Shown here: positions 25,638-34,454 of the stretch, piece by piece
Position numbering within the stretch: position 1 is the first letter of the stretch
How the letters are laid out: each line of letters begins with the position of its first letter
Assembly: GCA_963765785.1 (NCBI GenBank)
Contig: CAVXXW010000016.1
Coordinates: 1-64,000 of the forward strand
Length of the DNA stretch: 64,000 nt
DNA from: AC-32 sp963765785
Lineage (GTDB): Bacteria > Actinomycetota > Thermoleophilia > Gaiellales > Gaiellaceae
Reading direction: 5' to 3'
The notes under the pieces: generated by a model
What the model was told of the DNA's origin: nothing
Seen by the model: only the letters and a program-made list of their open reading frames with translations
Database searches by the model: none
Position numbers and translations under genes: made by a program

Positions 25638-26201
25638 GTGTCCTCACCGGTGGCAGCTGGCGCACTTGTCCTCGAGATCGTCGGGGCGGTGACGCTCGCC
25701 GCGAGCCTCATGCTCAAGGGACCGTCCTCTTGGCGGGAAGAGACCGAGACCCTCGCCGGCGGGAACAGCAAGCTCTTCATCAGCGTGTCGATACAGAGCG
25801 CCGATGCGCAGGTGGGCGCCCTCCTACTCGTGCACGGATTTAGCGGTCAGTTCCTCAGTAGCCTCGGCGATGCCGAATGGCTTTCGCTCGGAGCGGCGCT
25901 CGGTATCGGGTTGGGCGTCGCCGCAGGTCTCGTCATCTTCCTGGCGGCCTGCTGGCGACCTCGGAATGCCCGACGCGCGATCGCCGAGCAACTCGTTGTG
26001 CGCGAGCGAGGCGAATGGTGGGCCATGATGAACAACTGGGGTGCCTGGCTCGACCACTTGGAGCATGGCTTCATGCTCTTGCCTCGCCGCTGGGAGCGGC
26101 GAACCGGCGAAGGTGTGGACGAGTACGGTCGACGGCTCCTCGGGCGGAAGCGATGGACTCGGATCACAGGCGGTGTGTCCCCGCCCATCATCGGTGGCTG
26201 A
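25638..26201 (+). CDS. two-TM membrane protein, 187 aa
   Basis: GTG 25638 was chosen because it begins the hydrophobic part (VSSPVAAGALVLEIVGAVTL); the longer open frame upstream reads as non-coding. A second membrane segment lies at SLGAALGIGLGVAAGLVIFL, then a basic soluble tail (WRPRNARRAIAEQLVVRERG, later RRWERRTGEGVDEYGRRLL). No family recognised. Alone on the plus strand in the accessory region. Confidence 0.5.
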   Translation: MSSPVAAGALVLEIVGAVTLAASLMLKGPSSWREETETLAGGNSKLFISVSIQSADAQVGALLLVHGFSGQFLSSLGDAEWLSLGAALGIGLGVAAGLVIFLAACWRPRNARRAIAEQLVVRERGEWWAMMNNWGAWLDHLEHGFMLLPRRWERRTGEGVDEYGRRLLGRKRWTRITGGVSPPIIGG

Positions 26202-26209
26202 CGGTGCAG

Positions 26210-26545
26210 TTAGGACGATCCGTTGCGGACGCTCGGCACGCTCCGCGTGGTCGGCACCCGAGATGACGACGCCGACCAGCCGCCGGTCTTGATCGTGGAA
26301 GAGAGGAGCGCGGTCTTGCCGTTCTTGCGCGGCGCGATCATCGGGACCGAGCGCCAGACTGGGTGGCCGCGCAGGTCGTAGGCGAGCGCTTCGCCCAGCA
26401 TCCGCCGCTGCCAGGGCTCGAGCTTCAGCGGCTGCTCCTCCCAGCGTTCTTCCACTGGAGCAGGTGTGTCTTGCAGAAGTCGGCCAAGTAGCGCACCTCG
26501 GAGCCGGGCCGCGTAGTCGCGCCAGGCCTCCGATCGGCGTGCCAT
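26210..26545 (-). pseudogene. phage terminase large-subunit fragment
   Basis: ATG 26545 begins MARRSEAWRDYAA; the body contains LKLEPWQRRMLGEALAYD and MIAPRKNGKTALLSS, the adaptor and Walker A region of TerL terminases. Another frame in the N-terminal part gives EVRYLADFCKTHLLQW, the usual preceding helix, so at least one frameshift is present. Only the N-terminal ATPase part remains. It proves tailed-phage ancestry for part of this region. Confidence 0.6.
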
Positions 26546-26689
26546 CACTTCCACGCGCCGAGGATCGTGGCTACCGTGAAGTCGGGTCTGCGGCCAAGGC
26601 TAGGTGGTTGCGTCTCTGGACCCCGGACAGCAGCCTCCGCGTGTGCCTTGCTCCCTCCTGGCACACGGCCTTGGTCGCTCCGATGCTCG

Positions 26690-26780
26690 GCCCCGATGGG
26701 CCGAATGGCCCATGGACAACCAGCCGGAAGTGGTGAAAGGTTCCCTCCGCATGGCTCCGATGGGGCGGGAGTCATGTGAG
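26690..26780 (+). repeat. three-hairpin structured element, copy 2
   Basis: GGGCC-GAAT-GGCCC (26698-26711), linker CATGGACA, GGAA/TTCC (26726-26729 with 26741-26744) and TGGCTCC/GGAGTCA (26752-26758 with 26768-26774). Same order and spacing as 411-505 with compensatory base changes. As at the left end, it is followed by a CCCCG/CGGGG hairpin (26838-26860) and then a minus-strand member of the helical-protein family. Confidence 0.4.
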
Positions 26781-26837
26781 AGTGGGGCCGGAGCGCACTC
26801 GGGGGACTGACGGCAGCCCGAGGGCACTGAACCCCGG

Positions 26838-26860
26838 CCCCGCTCCCAACCGTAGCGGGG
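26838..26860 (+). terminator. terminator-like hairpin
   Basis: CCCCGCT (26838-26844) pairs with AGCGGGG (26854-26860). No T run follows on the plus strand, so activity is uncertain. Confidence 0.4.
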
Positions 26861-26861
26861 G

Positions 26862-27100
26862 CTACCTGAGCCTCACCGCACCGCCCACGGCTGTGGAGCG
26901 TCCCATCAGACTCAGGGCAGCGTCCTGGTACCGGTCCCCGGCAAGGGCGGCAAGGCAAGCCGCGACCATCGCCGCCTCGTCGATCGTCGCCTTGGAGCAG
27001 TCCTCGAGGTAGCGCAGAAACCAGCGCGCGGCGACGCGAGGGATGCCGGCGCGGATCGGTTGTCGAGTCCTTACCGAAGCCGCGCCAAGCCTTGTCCGTG
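26862..27100 (-). pseudogene. third, divergent copy of the att-associated helical protein
   Basis: Open minus-strand frame reading GIPRVAARWFLRYLEDCSKA then TIDEAAMVAACLAALAG, matching the central ARWxxRYLE and helix pattern of the proteins at 1385 and 25115. No start codon with an SD is visible upstream and the C-terminus diverges (GGAVRLR). Probably truncated. Confidence 0.45.
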
Positions 27101-27171
27101 CGTTGGCCCGGCCTTTGGTACGCCCTCCCTAGTGTGGAGTTGCGCAGTCCACAACCGAATGGAGGCCGAGG

Positions 27172-27555
27172 ATGAAGCGCTCCGTCTCAACTCTGGTGCT
27201 GGTCGCCTTCGTCGCGCTTGCGGTGGCTGTGCCGGTCGTCCTCGCCAACGGTGCCGGGCAGATCGCGCTCCATGCAGCCAAGGCATACCCCCACGCGAGA
27301 GGCTCGGCCCAGTACCAGGCGCAGCCAGGCCAGCGTGAGTTCCAGGTCGAGGTTGAGCACATTCGCTCCCTACACGGCAAGCGGGTGCTCTTCTACGTCA
27401 ACGGCGCAAAGATCGGCGCCGCGCGCGTGAACGGTCTGGGCAAGGCCGAGCTCAGTCGCAACACCGAGCTCGGGCAGCAGGTCCCGCAGCTCGCTGCCGG
27501 GAGCAAGGTGATCGTCCGCACGAGTCACGCCGTCGTCGTCTCGGGATCGTTCTAG
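27172..27555 (+). CDS. secreted hypothetical protein, 127 aa
   Basis: Signal peptide VSTLVLVAFVALAVAVPVVLA, then ARGSAQYQAQPGQREFQVEV, HIRSLHGKRVLFYVNGAKIG and an exported beta-rich domain ending VVVSGSF. This looks like a small secreted actinobacterial family of unknown function. ATG 27172 follows a GAGG motif. An inverted repeat GTGGA/TCCAC lies upstream (about 27133-27151). Confidence 0.65.
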   Translation: MKRSVSTLVLVAFVALAVAVPVVLANGAGQIALHAAKAYPHARGSAQYQAQPGQREFQVEVEHIRSLHGKRVLFYVNGAKIGAARVNGLGKAELSRNTELGQQVPQLAAGSKVIVRTSHAVVVSGSF

Positions 27556-27564
27556 GGCGCTGAC

Positions 27565-27807
27565 ATGGGAACCGTGCGAGAACTCGATCTCAGGCAAGCA
27601 AGCGGCCTCGAAGTGATCTTGTTCTGGCACAGCGGCACGGACAGGCTCACGATCTCCGTCTACGACGCGAGCTGCGGTGACGACTTCGAGCTCGAAGTCG
27701 ACCCAGCCCACGCTCTCGACGCGTTCCGCCACCCCTACGCCTACGCGGCGGGCCATTGCGCCTCGCCGGCGCGGCCCGCCGCCGACCCGTTGCGCGCCGA
27801 TGGCTAG
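27565..27807 (+). CDS. small conserved hypothetical protein, 80 aa
   Basis: MGTVRELDLRQASGLEVILF, HSGTDRLTISVYDASCGDDF and EVDPAHALDAFRHPYAYAA. The HPYAYAA motif and beta-strand pattern fit a small actinobacterial family of unknown function. Starts 10 nt after the secreted protein gene; overlaps the next gene by 8 bases. Confidence 0.65.
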   Translation: MGTVRELDLRQASGLEVILFWHSGTDRLTISVYDASCGDDFELEVDPAHALDAFRHPYAYAAGHCASPARPAADPLRADG

Positions 27808-27997
27808 CGTCGACCTGCTCGAGCGCGAGATCAGCAGGCTGGTCGCGGAGCGCCAGGCGCTGCACGACCTCGGGGCGGACCGGGACCAGCTGGAGCAGAA
27901 CCGCCTTCAGTTGATCCGTCTCCAGGCGCTCCTGACGAAGCAGGTGATCGAGTCACATCTGGGCGCCGGCCCAGCGATCGATCATCGAGCGGCCTGA
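27800..27997 (+). CDS. small coiled-coil protein, 65 aa
   Basis: ATG 27800: SVDLLEREISRLVAERQALH then RDQLEQNRLQLIRLQALLTK; continuous helix with heptad-like Leu. Related in pattern to the protein at 48265 (ELAARLEALVARRQELRRRS, LERNRIQIARTQWELG). Overlaps the upstream gene, so likely one operon 27172-27997. Function unknown. Confidence 0.6.
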   Translation: MASVDLLEREISRLVAERQALHDLGADRDQLEQNRLQLIRLQALLTKQVIESHLGAGPAIDHRAA

Positions 27998-28365
27998 CGC
28001 GGGGTCGCCTCGGACGGGTTGGCATGGACGGACGCTCGCCGCCGCCCTCCTAGCCGGCCACACCGCGCAGCAATTCACCGCGCCACTTCGCGCTCTAGAA
28101 GCTAGATGAGAAGTCGGCGCGCTCAGTGACCGAACCCCGGGGCGGGCCGCAGCACGGCTGCCCCCGGCCTGGTCTGCAACGGGACGTTGACGCTCAGGCA
28201 GGCGCAGCACGCCGAGCTCGCCTACAAGCGCAAGTACGGCTGACTTTCAGAGTCCTTCTGCGCGCGTCGGGGGATCCTCGGACTTGATCTCAGAGGATCG
28301 ACCGATGGCCTCCCTGCTGGCGCCCCCGGAAACTCCAGCGGAGCCGGGTGGTTCTTCCCAGACCT

Positions 28366-28401
28366 CCTCCTGGTGGGCGGTTCGTCTCGCCCGCTAGGAG
28401 G
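28366..28401. other. nested hairpin
   Basis: CCTCCT (28366-28371) pairs with AGGAGG (28396-28401) and, inside it, GGGCG (28375-28379) pairs with CGCCC (28388-28392). It lies in gene-free DNA; role unknown. Confidence 0.4.
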
Positions 28402-29158
28402 GCCACCCGGCCGTCCTTAGCCGCCGGGACGGGAGAAACCCCGCCCCGCCGAGCCCGGTGCCATGTCCACAGGGCTGGGCGAGGACGCGGCCGCCACGCG
28501 CGGAGCGCACGTATCGCTCGCGGGGGTCCAGGCCGGCGAAGGCTCAACGTCTGGTGGTAAGTGGAGGCTCGGGGGCACAAGGTCCGTCTGTTTCGCTCAC
28601 ACGCCTGCTGAGAACTGTCCGAGCCATGGGAACGCTCTCGCGGGCATCGCCCAGGGCTGCCCGACAGCTCTTCCTATTCCACCCGCCGATAATCCCTGCT
28701 CCAACCCGACCACCGCGGCTGCGGTGCAAGCTGTGTACCAACCGGGCGTGGCCGGGCACGATCAGATAATGGACTTCCCGGGCGGGCGGACTTCAACGTC
28801 GGCTGGCTGCCGATCGAGGTGGTATTCACTGACGCGGCCTATGCCAACACACACCGGCTCCTCACGGACACCGCTATCGCCGATGCGGTGACAGCCGGTA
28901 AGGCAGTCGAGATTCCGCTTCCCTTCGCAGCGTTCCATTGTGCTCTGGTTTCAGACAGTGTCTGGGCACTGACGACGCCCTTTACTGGCTGAGCGTTGCG
29001 AGTTACAGCACAGTTCGCCTAAACCACGGGGAAGGCTCGCCGGACATGGCGGCCTTCCCCTTCTTCAACACTCGCTCGCGCCGAATGCCAGCACTCAACA
29101 CGTCAGTCGACCGCCCCGCTTCGATGGACAAAGAGCGGCACCGGCCGGTGGCGGCCCG

Positions 29159-29208
29159 AAACCCCTGAGAACCGCTCAGGACTGGCGCCGACTGGCGCAA
29201 GACTGGCG
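29159..29208. repeat. att-side 50-bp degenerate repeat, copy 2
   Basis: Counterpart of 25031-25080, with three ACTGGCGC units spaced 13-14 bases apart. Next to the degenerate ARWxxRYLE frame. Interpreted as an element end, not proven. Confidence 0.4.
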
Positions 29209-29483
29209 CGGGCATCAGTCCTTCCCGCGGATCGTCGTTCCGTCGTCGTCCGGGCTTCCGCGTCCCACGTCCCTTCTTGCCAGGGTCGCGCCACGTGCGC
29301 TCCCTCGTGCGCCACTCCTCCGGTCGTCTGGCGCAGGGTGACATCCCGCACGCTGGCCCAGACAGGTGATGCCACACCGTCCTCGGATGGATAGGGAAGT
29401 GGCGTGCGTCCGGGTGCGCTTCGAGGTAGCGCCGCGGCCAGCGCGCGGCGGCTCGCCCCTTGCCGCAATATGCTCGGGAGGAG

Positions 29484-30323
29484 ATGGCTCGTCGCACTGT
29501 CGGTCCGCGCCGCTCCGACTCGCCTCGGACGTACGCGCGCTCGACACGGATCATCGGCGGCCTCAGTGTGCTCGCCCTTTCGGGGGCGGTCGTCTGGGAC
29601 CTCACCAACGACGGGTTCTGGTTCCGCCACACGCTTTTCACGGGCCTCGTCGCGAGCTTGATCGTCGTCGCGGTGACCGCGGCGGTGCTCAACGAAGTGC
29701 TCGAGCGTCGACGGCGAGAGCGCTGGTCCGTGCTCGCGCAGTACGCACTGTTCGACTTGGTCCGCACGGCTCGACTCGTGTGGACCGGTTTGCTCGAGCT
29801 CGCCGGTCTCGCTCCGGACGGAGAGCTCGAGGACGGGACGCTCGCAGCCGGCTCCGAGGCGGTGCACGATACAGCGCGTCTCGCCGCGGCGATCGACGAG
29901 ATGCTCGCTAGCGCCGACCGCCGCGAACAACTCCACCGGCTGATCGCAAGGCTGCTCGCCCACGGCCAAGAGGTGCTCGGACGCTGGGCCAATGTGATGG
30001 TCAACTCGGGCACGTACGCAGAGATCGTCGATCGCCACGTCGAGCTCTACAGTCGTCTGTACTGGTGGGGCAGCGTGCTCGACGAATCGGCCCCGCTCGA
30101 GGAGCACCTGAATCGGCCGAGGCTGAGCCGTCTCAGCCCAGCGACTCAAGCGAGTGGGCCGATCGAGGACGACTGGCTACGCGACAACCTCGTCGCCATC
30201 GCGCAGCTCGCGGAGTCGCTCGATCGACGCTCCTTCGAGCTCGCGATGCAGATCGTCCCGTTCGAATGGTGGGCCGCGCAACTGCCTGACCGACCCTCGA
30301 CGGCTGAGAATCTCGGGACATAG
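29484..30323 (+). CDS. two-TM membrane protein, 279 aa
   Basis: ATG 29484 (MARRTVGPRRSDSPRTYARS); a TTG at 29460 is an alternative because the GGAGGAG motif lies unusually close to the ATG. Membrane segments IIGGLSVLALSGAVVWDLT and LFTGLVASLIVVAVTAAVL. A long helical cytoplasmic domain follows, with RRRRERWSVLAQYALFDLVR and WLRDNLVAIAQLAESLDRRS. No family recognised. Normal composition argues for a living gene. Confidence 0.6.
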   Translation: MARRTVGPRRSDSPRTYARSTRIIGGLSVLALSGAVVWDLTNDGFWFRHTLFTGLVASLIVVAVTAAVLNEVLERRRRERWSVLAQYALFDLVRTARLVWTGLLELAGLAPDGELEDGTLAAGSEAVHDTARLAAAIDEMLASADRREQLHRLIARLLAHGQEVLGRWANVMVNSGTYAEIVDRHVELYSRLYWWGSVLDESAPLEEHLNRPRLSRLSPATQASGPIEDDWLRDNLVAIAQLAESLDRRSFELAMQIVPFEWWAAQLPDRPSTAENLGT

Positions 30324-30450
30324 GAACGCCAACGCGCTGGTCACTCCCCGATCCTTCCGTGCGTTCAGCACCGTCAGCTCGAGCGGGTCAAGCAGAGGCA
30401 CCTGCGACCGGAGCGGACGCTGGGATCGTCCGCTCCGGGACCGCAAGTCG

Positions 30451-30999
30451 TTACGGACCGAGCAAGTACGGCCCGACGACCGAGCAGATGTCGGCGTCGC
30501 CCAGCAGGACTGGATGCGGGCCGTGCACGCCGACCACGTTGGTCGAGATGTGGTCGCCGACCGGATCTGCCGGGTCGCCGGTGTACTCGAAGACGTCGAC
30601 GAACGTCCCGACGCCGGCGTCACGAATGAGCGTCGGCCCACCTGTGATCGACACCTTCACCGGCAGCCCGTGGAAGGTCGTGGTGACGGTTACGGTGCCC
30701 GCCCGCGTGTCGATGACGGGCGTCGATTCCTTGTTCGGTGTGTTCGAGGTCATCGTGATCGACTTGCCGTTGTCGGCGACGAAGACCTGCCAGAACGTGC
30801 CGGCGAAGAACGTGCCCTTCGCACTCTCACGGAGAACCGAGGTCCCGTGAACACTGCTCATGCCCGGAACGCCACACAGCGCGTCCGGGAAGGGGCCGTC
30901 GGAAAACTGATCGACCTGAGTCGAGCCGGCAAGACCGGTAGCCGCGACGACGCAGCCGACGACCGCAATGGCGGCGAGTACAAGAAGCCGTCTAGGCAC
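30451..30999 (-). CDS. secreted hypothetical protein, 182 aa
   Basis: GTG 30999 with GGAGGAGAGG upstream. Signal peptide RRLLVLAAIAVVGCVVAATG, then a beta-rich exported domain (TFFAGTFWQVFVADNGKSIT, GTVTVTTTFHGLPVKVSITG) and two Cys (ALCGVPG, DICSVVG) that may pair. No known family. Followed on the same strand after a 124-nt gap by no gene; the aldo/keto reductase lies upstream. Confidence 0.6.
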   Translation of the reverse strand: MPRRLLVLAAIAVVGCVVAATGLAGSTQVDQFSDGPFPDALCGVPGMSSVHGTSVLRESAKGTFFAGTFWQVFVADNGKSITMTSNTPNKESTPVIDTRAGTVTVTTTFHGLPVKVSITGGPTLIRDAGVGTFVDVFEYTGDPADPVGDHISTNVVGVHGPHPVLLGDADICSVVGPYLLGP

Positions 31000-31122
31000 G
31001 AGCCTCTCCTCCCTGGTCTCCGTGAGGAGACCGGCCGCAGTTCGAACCTAGGTACAAGCCCCCTCAACCCGATTCGCTTGTGCGGCCGGTGTCTTGCGCC
31101 CGGCCCGCGTAGTCAAGCGAAG

Positions 31123-32148
31123 CTAGACGCTGCTCGACGCGGCCCAGAGGTTGATGCCGCTCTCGGTCGCGTGGCGCTCGATCTCGGCGAGCTCTGCGTC
31201 TGTGAAGTCCAACCGCTCGAGCGCGGCGACGTTCGCCTCGAGCTGCTCGACCCGGCTCGCCCCGGCCAGCGCGGAGGTGATGCGAGGGTCGCGCAGCACC
31301 CAGGCGAGCGCCATCTGCGCCAGGCTCTGGCCGCGCCCCTGCGCGATCTCGTTCAGCGCACGGATCTTCTCGAGCGCCTCGTCGTTGATCAGCGACGGTG
31401 AGAGCGACGCCTCGCGGCCGGCACGGCTCTCTGCCGGGATTCCGTCCAGGTACTTGTCGCTCAGCATCCCTTGCGCGAGCGGCGAGAAGACGATGCAGCC
31501 GATCCCCTCGTCGCCCAGGACGTCGAGCAGCTCCGGCTCGATCCAGCGGTTGAGCAGGGAGTACGACGGCTGGTGGATCAGCAGCGGCGTGCCGAGCTCT
31601 CTGAGGATCGCCGCCGCCTCGCGGGTCTTCGCGGCCGAGTACGACGAGATCCCGGCGTAGAGCGCCTTGCCCTGCCGCACCGCGGTGTCCAGCGCGCCCA
31701 TCGTCTCCTCGAGCGGGGTCTCGGGGTCGAACCGGTGCGAGTAGAAGATGTCCACGTACTCGAGCCCCATCCGGCGCAGGCTCTGGTCGAGGCTCGACAG
31801 CAGGTACTTCCGCGAGCCCCATTCCCCGTAGGGCCCGGGCCACATGTCGTAGCCGGCCTTCGTCGAGATCACCAGCTCGTCGCGGTAGGGGCGGAGGTCG
31901 AGGGCGAGCATGCGCCCGAAGTTCTCCTCGGCCGACCCGTACGGCGGCCCGTAGTTGTTGGCCAAGTCGAAGTGCGTGACCCCGAGGTCGAACGCCCGCC
32001 TGACAATCGCCCGGCGGGACTCGAACGGGAAGTCGTCGCCGAAGTTGTTCCAGAGGCCGAGCGAGAGCAACGGCAGCTGGAGGCCGCTGCGACCGGACCG
32101 GCGGTACTGCATCCGCTCGTAGCGATCCGAGGCCGGGAGGTACGTCAT
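31123..32148 (-). CDS. aldo/keto reductase (YghZ/GAP-reductase type)
   Basis: 341 residues. Catalytic Asp-Tyr region HFDLANNYGPPYGSAEENFG (D and Y), Lys in ELVISTKAGYDMWPGPYGEW and His in YVDIFYSHRFDP. The GYDMWPGPYGEWGSRKY stretch is characteristic of the YghZ L-glyceraldehyde-3-phosphate/methylglyoxal reductase branch. NADPH-dependent detoxification of reactive aldehydes is the likely role. Divergent from the cyclic-nucleotide-binding gene. Confidence 0.88.
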   Translation of the reverse strand: MTYLPASDRYERMQYRRSGRSGLQLPLLSLGLWNNFGDDFPFESRRAIVRRAFDLGVTHFDLANNYGPPYGSAEENFGRMLALDLRPYRDELVISTKAGYDMWPGPYGEWGSRKYLLSSLDQSLRRMGLEYVDIFYSHRFDPETPLEETMGALDTAVRQGKALYAGISSYSAAKTREAAAILRELGTPLLIHQPSYSLLNRWIEPELLDVLGDEGIGCIVFSPLAQGMLSDKYLDGIPAESRAGREASLSPSLINDEALEKIRALNEIAQGRGQSLAQMALAWVLRDPRITSALAGASRVEQLEANVAALERLDFTDAELAEIERHATESGINLWAASSSV

Positions 32149-32284
32149 CGGAGGCTCAGCATGCCGGTTCCGGCTCGCTGACGCAGGACTGTCGGCGGAG
32201 GTCGCCGGCGAGCTCGTCGAATCGAGGTGACGATCTGGTGACAGACGTGTTCACACCCGGTTGATCGCGCTAGCGTCACCGGCC

Positions 32285-32689
32285 GTGGCCTCGATCGACG
32301 ACGTCGCCGCCGTTCCGCTCTTCGACTCGCTCGACGACGACCAGCGGCGGCAGATCGCAGGCTGGTTTCACGTCGAGACCGCCGGCGAAGGCGTGCGCCT
32401 CGTCGGCGAGGGCTGCCACGGCTACACGTTCTTCGTCCTGACCGAAGGGACCGCCGCGGTCTCGTCCGACGGCGAGTCGCTCTCGTCGCTCGGGCCGGGC
32501 GACTACTTCGGCGAGGTCGCGATTCTCGGCGCCGGCCGTCGCACCGCCACGGTCACGAGCACGTCGCCCGTACGGCTGCTCGTCATGTTCGGCACCGAGT
32601 TCCGGCAGCTGGAAGCCGGCTACCCGGAGATCGCCTCGCGCCTCACCGAGGCGATGCAAGCGCTCCTACAGGGAGCGCCGCAGGGCTAG
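32285..32689 (+). CDS. cyclic nucleotide-binding domain protein
   Basis: 134 residues, a single cNMP-binding beta-roll: LFDSLDDDQRRQIAGWFHVE, GDYFGEVAILGAGRRTATVT (phosphate-binding cassette FGEVAIL...RRTA) and a C-terminal helix. There is no attached DNA-binding or kinase domain, so it would act through a partner. GTG start without a clear SD. Convergent with the ABC permease, overlapping its end by 4 bases. Confidence 0.8.
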   Translation: MASIDDVAAVPLFDSLDDDQRRQIAGWFHVETAGEGVRLVGEGCHGYTFFVLTEGTAAVSSDGESLSSLGPGDYFGEVAILGAGRRTATVTSTSPVRLLVMFGTEFRQLEAGYPEIASRLTEAMQALLQGAPQG

Positions 32690-33501
32690 TCGCCCGCGAC
32701 GTCGCGCCGAAGGAAGACCAGGTACGCCGCGATCACCGGGAGCGCGATGTAGAGCGTGCACACCCAGAGCGCCCGCACGACCGGCACCCAGTCGGCCGGC
32801 ACGCGCAGGAAGCCGTGCCATGCCTCGAACTGCGTCCCGAGCAAGTACGGCCGAATCGCCTCGGTGCCGGGCAGGACGCCGAGCAGCTGCATCAGGAGCG
32901 CCCACATCAACGCGCCGACGACCGAGGCCGCGCTGTTGCGGGTCACCGTCGAGAGCAGCAGGCCGAATGCCGCAATTCCGGCCAGCGGCAGCGTGTAGAC
33001 GAGCAGGCTCAGCAGCAGCAGCCCGAAGCCGTGGCCGGCGGAGACCTTCGTTCCCGAGAGCGAGGTCAGCGGGTGGAACCCCCACGCGATGCTGCCCGCG
33101 ACGAGGCCGGTGATCCCCATCGCGAACACCGCGGCCATCGTGTAGGTCGCCGTCGCGAGCGCCTTGCCCGCGAAGACCTGTCCCCGCTCCCGCGAGCGGG
33201 TGAGGATCGTTTTCAGCGTCCCGTTCTGCGACTCGGCGGCAACGATGTCGCCCGCGACGAGCGACGTGATCAGCGGCAGGCCCCAGATCGACATGAAGAA
33301 GAGCACCACGAACGGCACCGCCAGGCCCGTCTCGCGGATGTAGCGGCCGAGCGGCACGTCGTTCGGGCCGCCCGTCTGCAGGACGAGCACGACGACGAAG
33401 ACGATCGGGACGAGCATCGCCGTGATCAACCCGAGGTACGTCCGCTTCTGGGCGAGCAGCTTGGCCACCTCCCAGCGGTAGACCCGGAGCGTGCCGGTCA
33501 C
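32686..33501 (-). CDS. ABC transporter permease (ABC-2 type)
   Basis: 271 residues with about six membrane segments (GLITAMLVPIVFVVVLVLQT; FVVLFFMSIWGLPLITSLVA; ATYTMAAVFAMGITGLVAGS; FGLLLLSLLVYTLPLAGIAA; VVGALMWALLMQLLGVL; LYIALPVIAAYLVFL). The ESQNGTLKTILTRSRERGQV motif is typical of ABC-2 permeases. Last gene of a five-gene leftward operon, overlapping the ATPase gene by 4 bases. Confidence 0.85.
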   Translation of the reverse strand: MTGTLRVYRWEVAKLLAQKRTYLGLITAMLVPIVFVVVLVLQTGGPNDVPLGRYIRETGLAVPFVVLFFMSIWGLPLITSLVAGDIVAAESQNGTLKTILTRSRERGQVFAGKALATATYTMAAVFAMGITGLVAGSIAWGFHPLTSLSGTKVSAGHGFGLLLLSLLVYTLPLAGIAAFGLLLSTVTRNSAASVVGALMWALLMQLLGVLPGTEAIRPYLLGTQFEAWHGFLRVPADWVPVVRALWVCTLYIALPVIAAYLVFLRRDVAGD

Positions 33502-34454
33502 ACCGCCACCTCCGACGACTCGGCGGCCCTGTCGTGGTCGGAGGACTCGCCATCCGTCATGCCGAGGAACAGCTCCTCGAGGCTTTGCGTCTCGGGCACG
33601 AGCGCGGTGACGCCGATCCCGGCCTTTCCGAGCGCGACGGTGAGCGCCGCGACCGCCTGCTCCTCGCCGGTGAACCGGAGCTCGTGGTCGTCGAGGCGCA
33701 CGTCGTCGATCCCGTTCTGCGCGAGCAGGACGACGCGGGCCCGCTCGGGCTCGAGCACTCGCAGCCGGTAGCCGGAGGCGGCGGTGTCGAGCAGATCGCG
33801 CAGCCGGCCCTCGTAGATGACGCGGCCCTTGCGGACGATCGCGACGCGGTTGCAGAGCTCCTCGACCTCGTAGAGCAGGTGGCTCGAGAGCATGATCGTG
33901 ATCCCCTCGCTCGCCAGGCGCCGGACCAGGTCGCGCATGTCGCGCATGCCGGCCGGGTCGAGGCCGGTCGTCGGCTCATCGAGCAGCAGCAAGCGAGGCT
34001 GCCGGAGCAGCGCGGCGGCGATGCCGAGCCGCTGGCGCATGCCGTGGGAGTAGCCGCCGACCTTGTCCTTCGCCCGGTCGCGCAGCTCGACGAGCTCGAG
34101 CACCTCCTCGATCCGCGGGCGGGAGACCGGCTCGTCGTAGTCGGCGAGCAGCTTCAGGTTCCGCAGGCCGCTCAGGTACGGGTAGAAGCGCGGCCCCTCG
34201 ACGAAGCCCGCGACGCCGTCGAGCGCCTTCGCGCCGTCCTCGAGCGGGTCGCGCCCGAACAGGCGGGCCGAGCCCTCGGTCGGCCGGATCAGGCCGAGCA
34301 GCATCCGCAGCGAGGTCGTCTTACCCGCGCCGTTCGGTCCCAGATAGCCGAAGACGTCGCCCTTCTCGACAGTCAGGTCGACGTGGTCGACGGCGACGAG
34401 GTCGCCGTACCGCTTGACGAGCCCGCGCGCGGCGACCGGCCGCGAGTCCGTCAT
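33498..34454 (-). CDS. ABC transporter ATPase
   Basis: 318 residues from ATG 34454, overlapping the upstream stop (ATGA). Walker A LGPNGAGKTTSLRML, signature YSHGMRQRLGIAAAL, Walker B RLLLLDEPTTGLDPAG, H-loop SSHLLYEVEELCNR, followed by a C-terminal regulatory domain. DrrA/CcmA-type exporter ATPase paired with the ABC-2 permease. Cargo unknown. Confidence 0.9.
   Translation of the reverse strand: MTDSRPVAARGLVKRYGDLVAVDHVDLTVEKGDVFGYLGPNGAGKTTSLRMLLGLIRPTEGSARLFGRDPLEDGAKALDGVAGFVEGPRFYPYLSGLRNLKLLADYDEPVSRPRIEEVLELVELRDRAKDKVGGYSHGMRQRLGIAAALLRQPRLLLLDEPTTGLDPAGMRDMRDLVRRLASEGITIMLSSHLLYEVEELCNRVAIVRKGRVIYEGRLRDLLDTAASGYRLRVLEPERARVVLLAQNGIDDVRLDDHELRFTGEEQAVAALTVALGKAGIGVTALVPETQSLEELFLGMTDGESSDHDRAAESSEVAV

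Larger units (their letters stand above)
27998..29483. other. 1.5 kb without a convincing gene
   Basis: No ORF with believable composition and start. A startless plus frame at 28786-28992 (contains GWLPIEVVFTDAAYANTHRL) may be the end of a lost gene. A nested hairpin occurs at 28366-28401. On the minus strand at 29217-29470 a frame with AAARWPRRYLEAHPDARHF echoes the att-associated helical protein. The stretch looks like decayed integrated DNA. Confidence 0.4.

Noticed and set aside
28786..28992. 69-codon plus-strand frame (PIEVVFTDAAYANTHRL)
   Set aside because: Reasonable composition but no start codon or SD; kept only as a note in the gene-free stretch.
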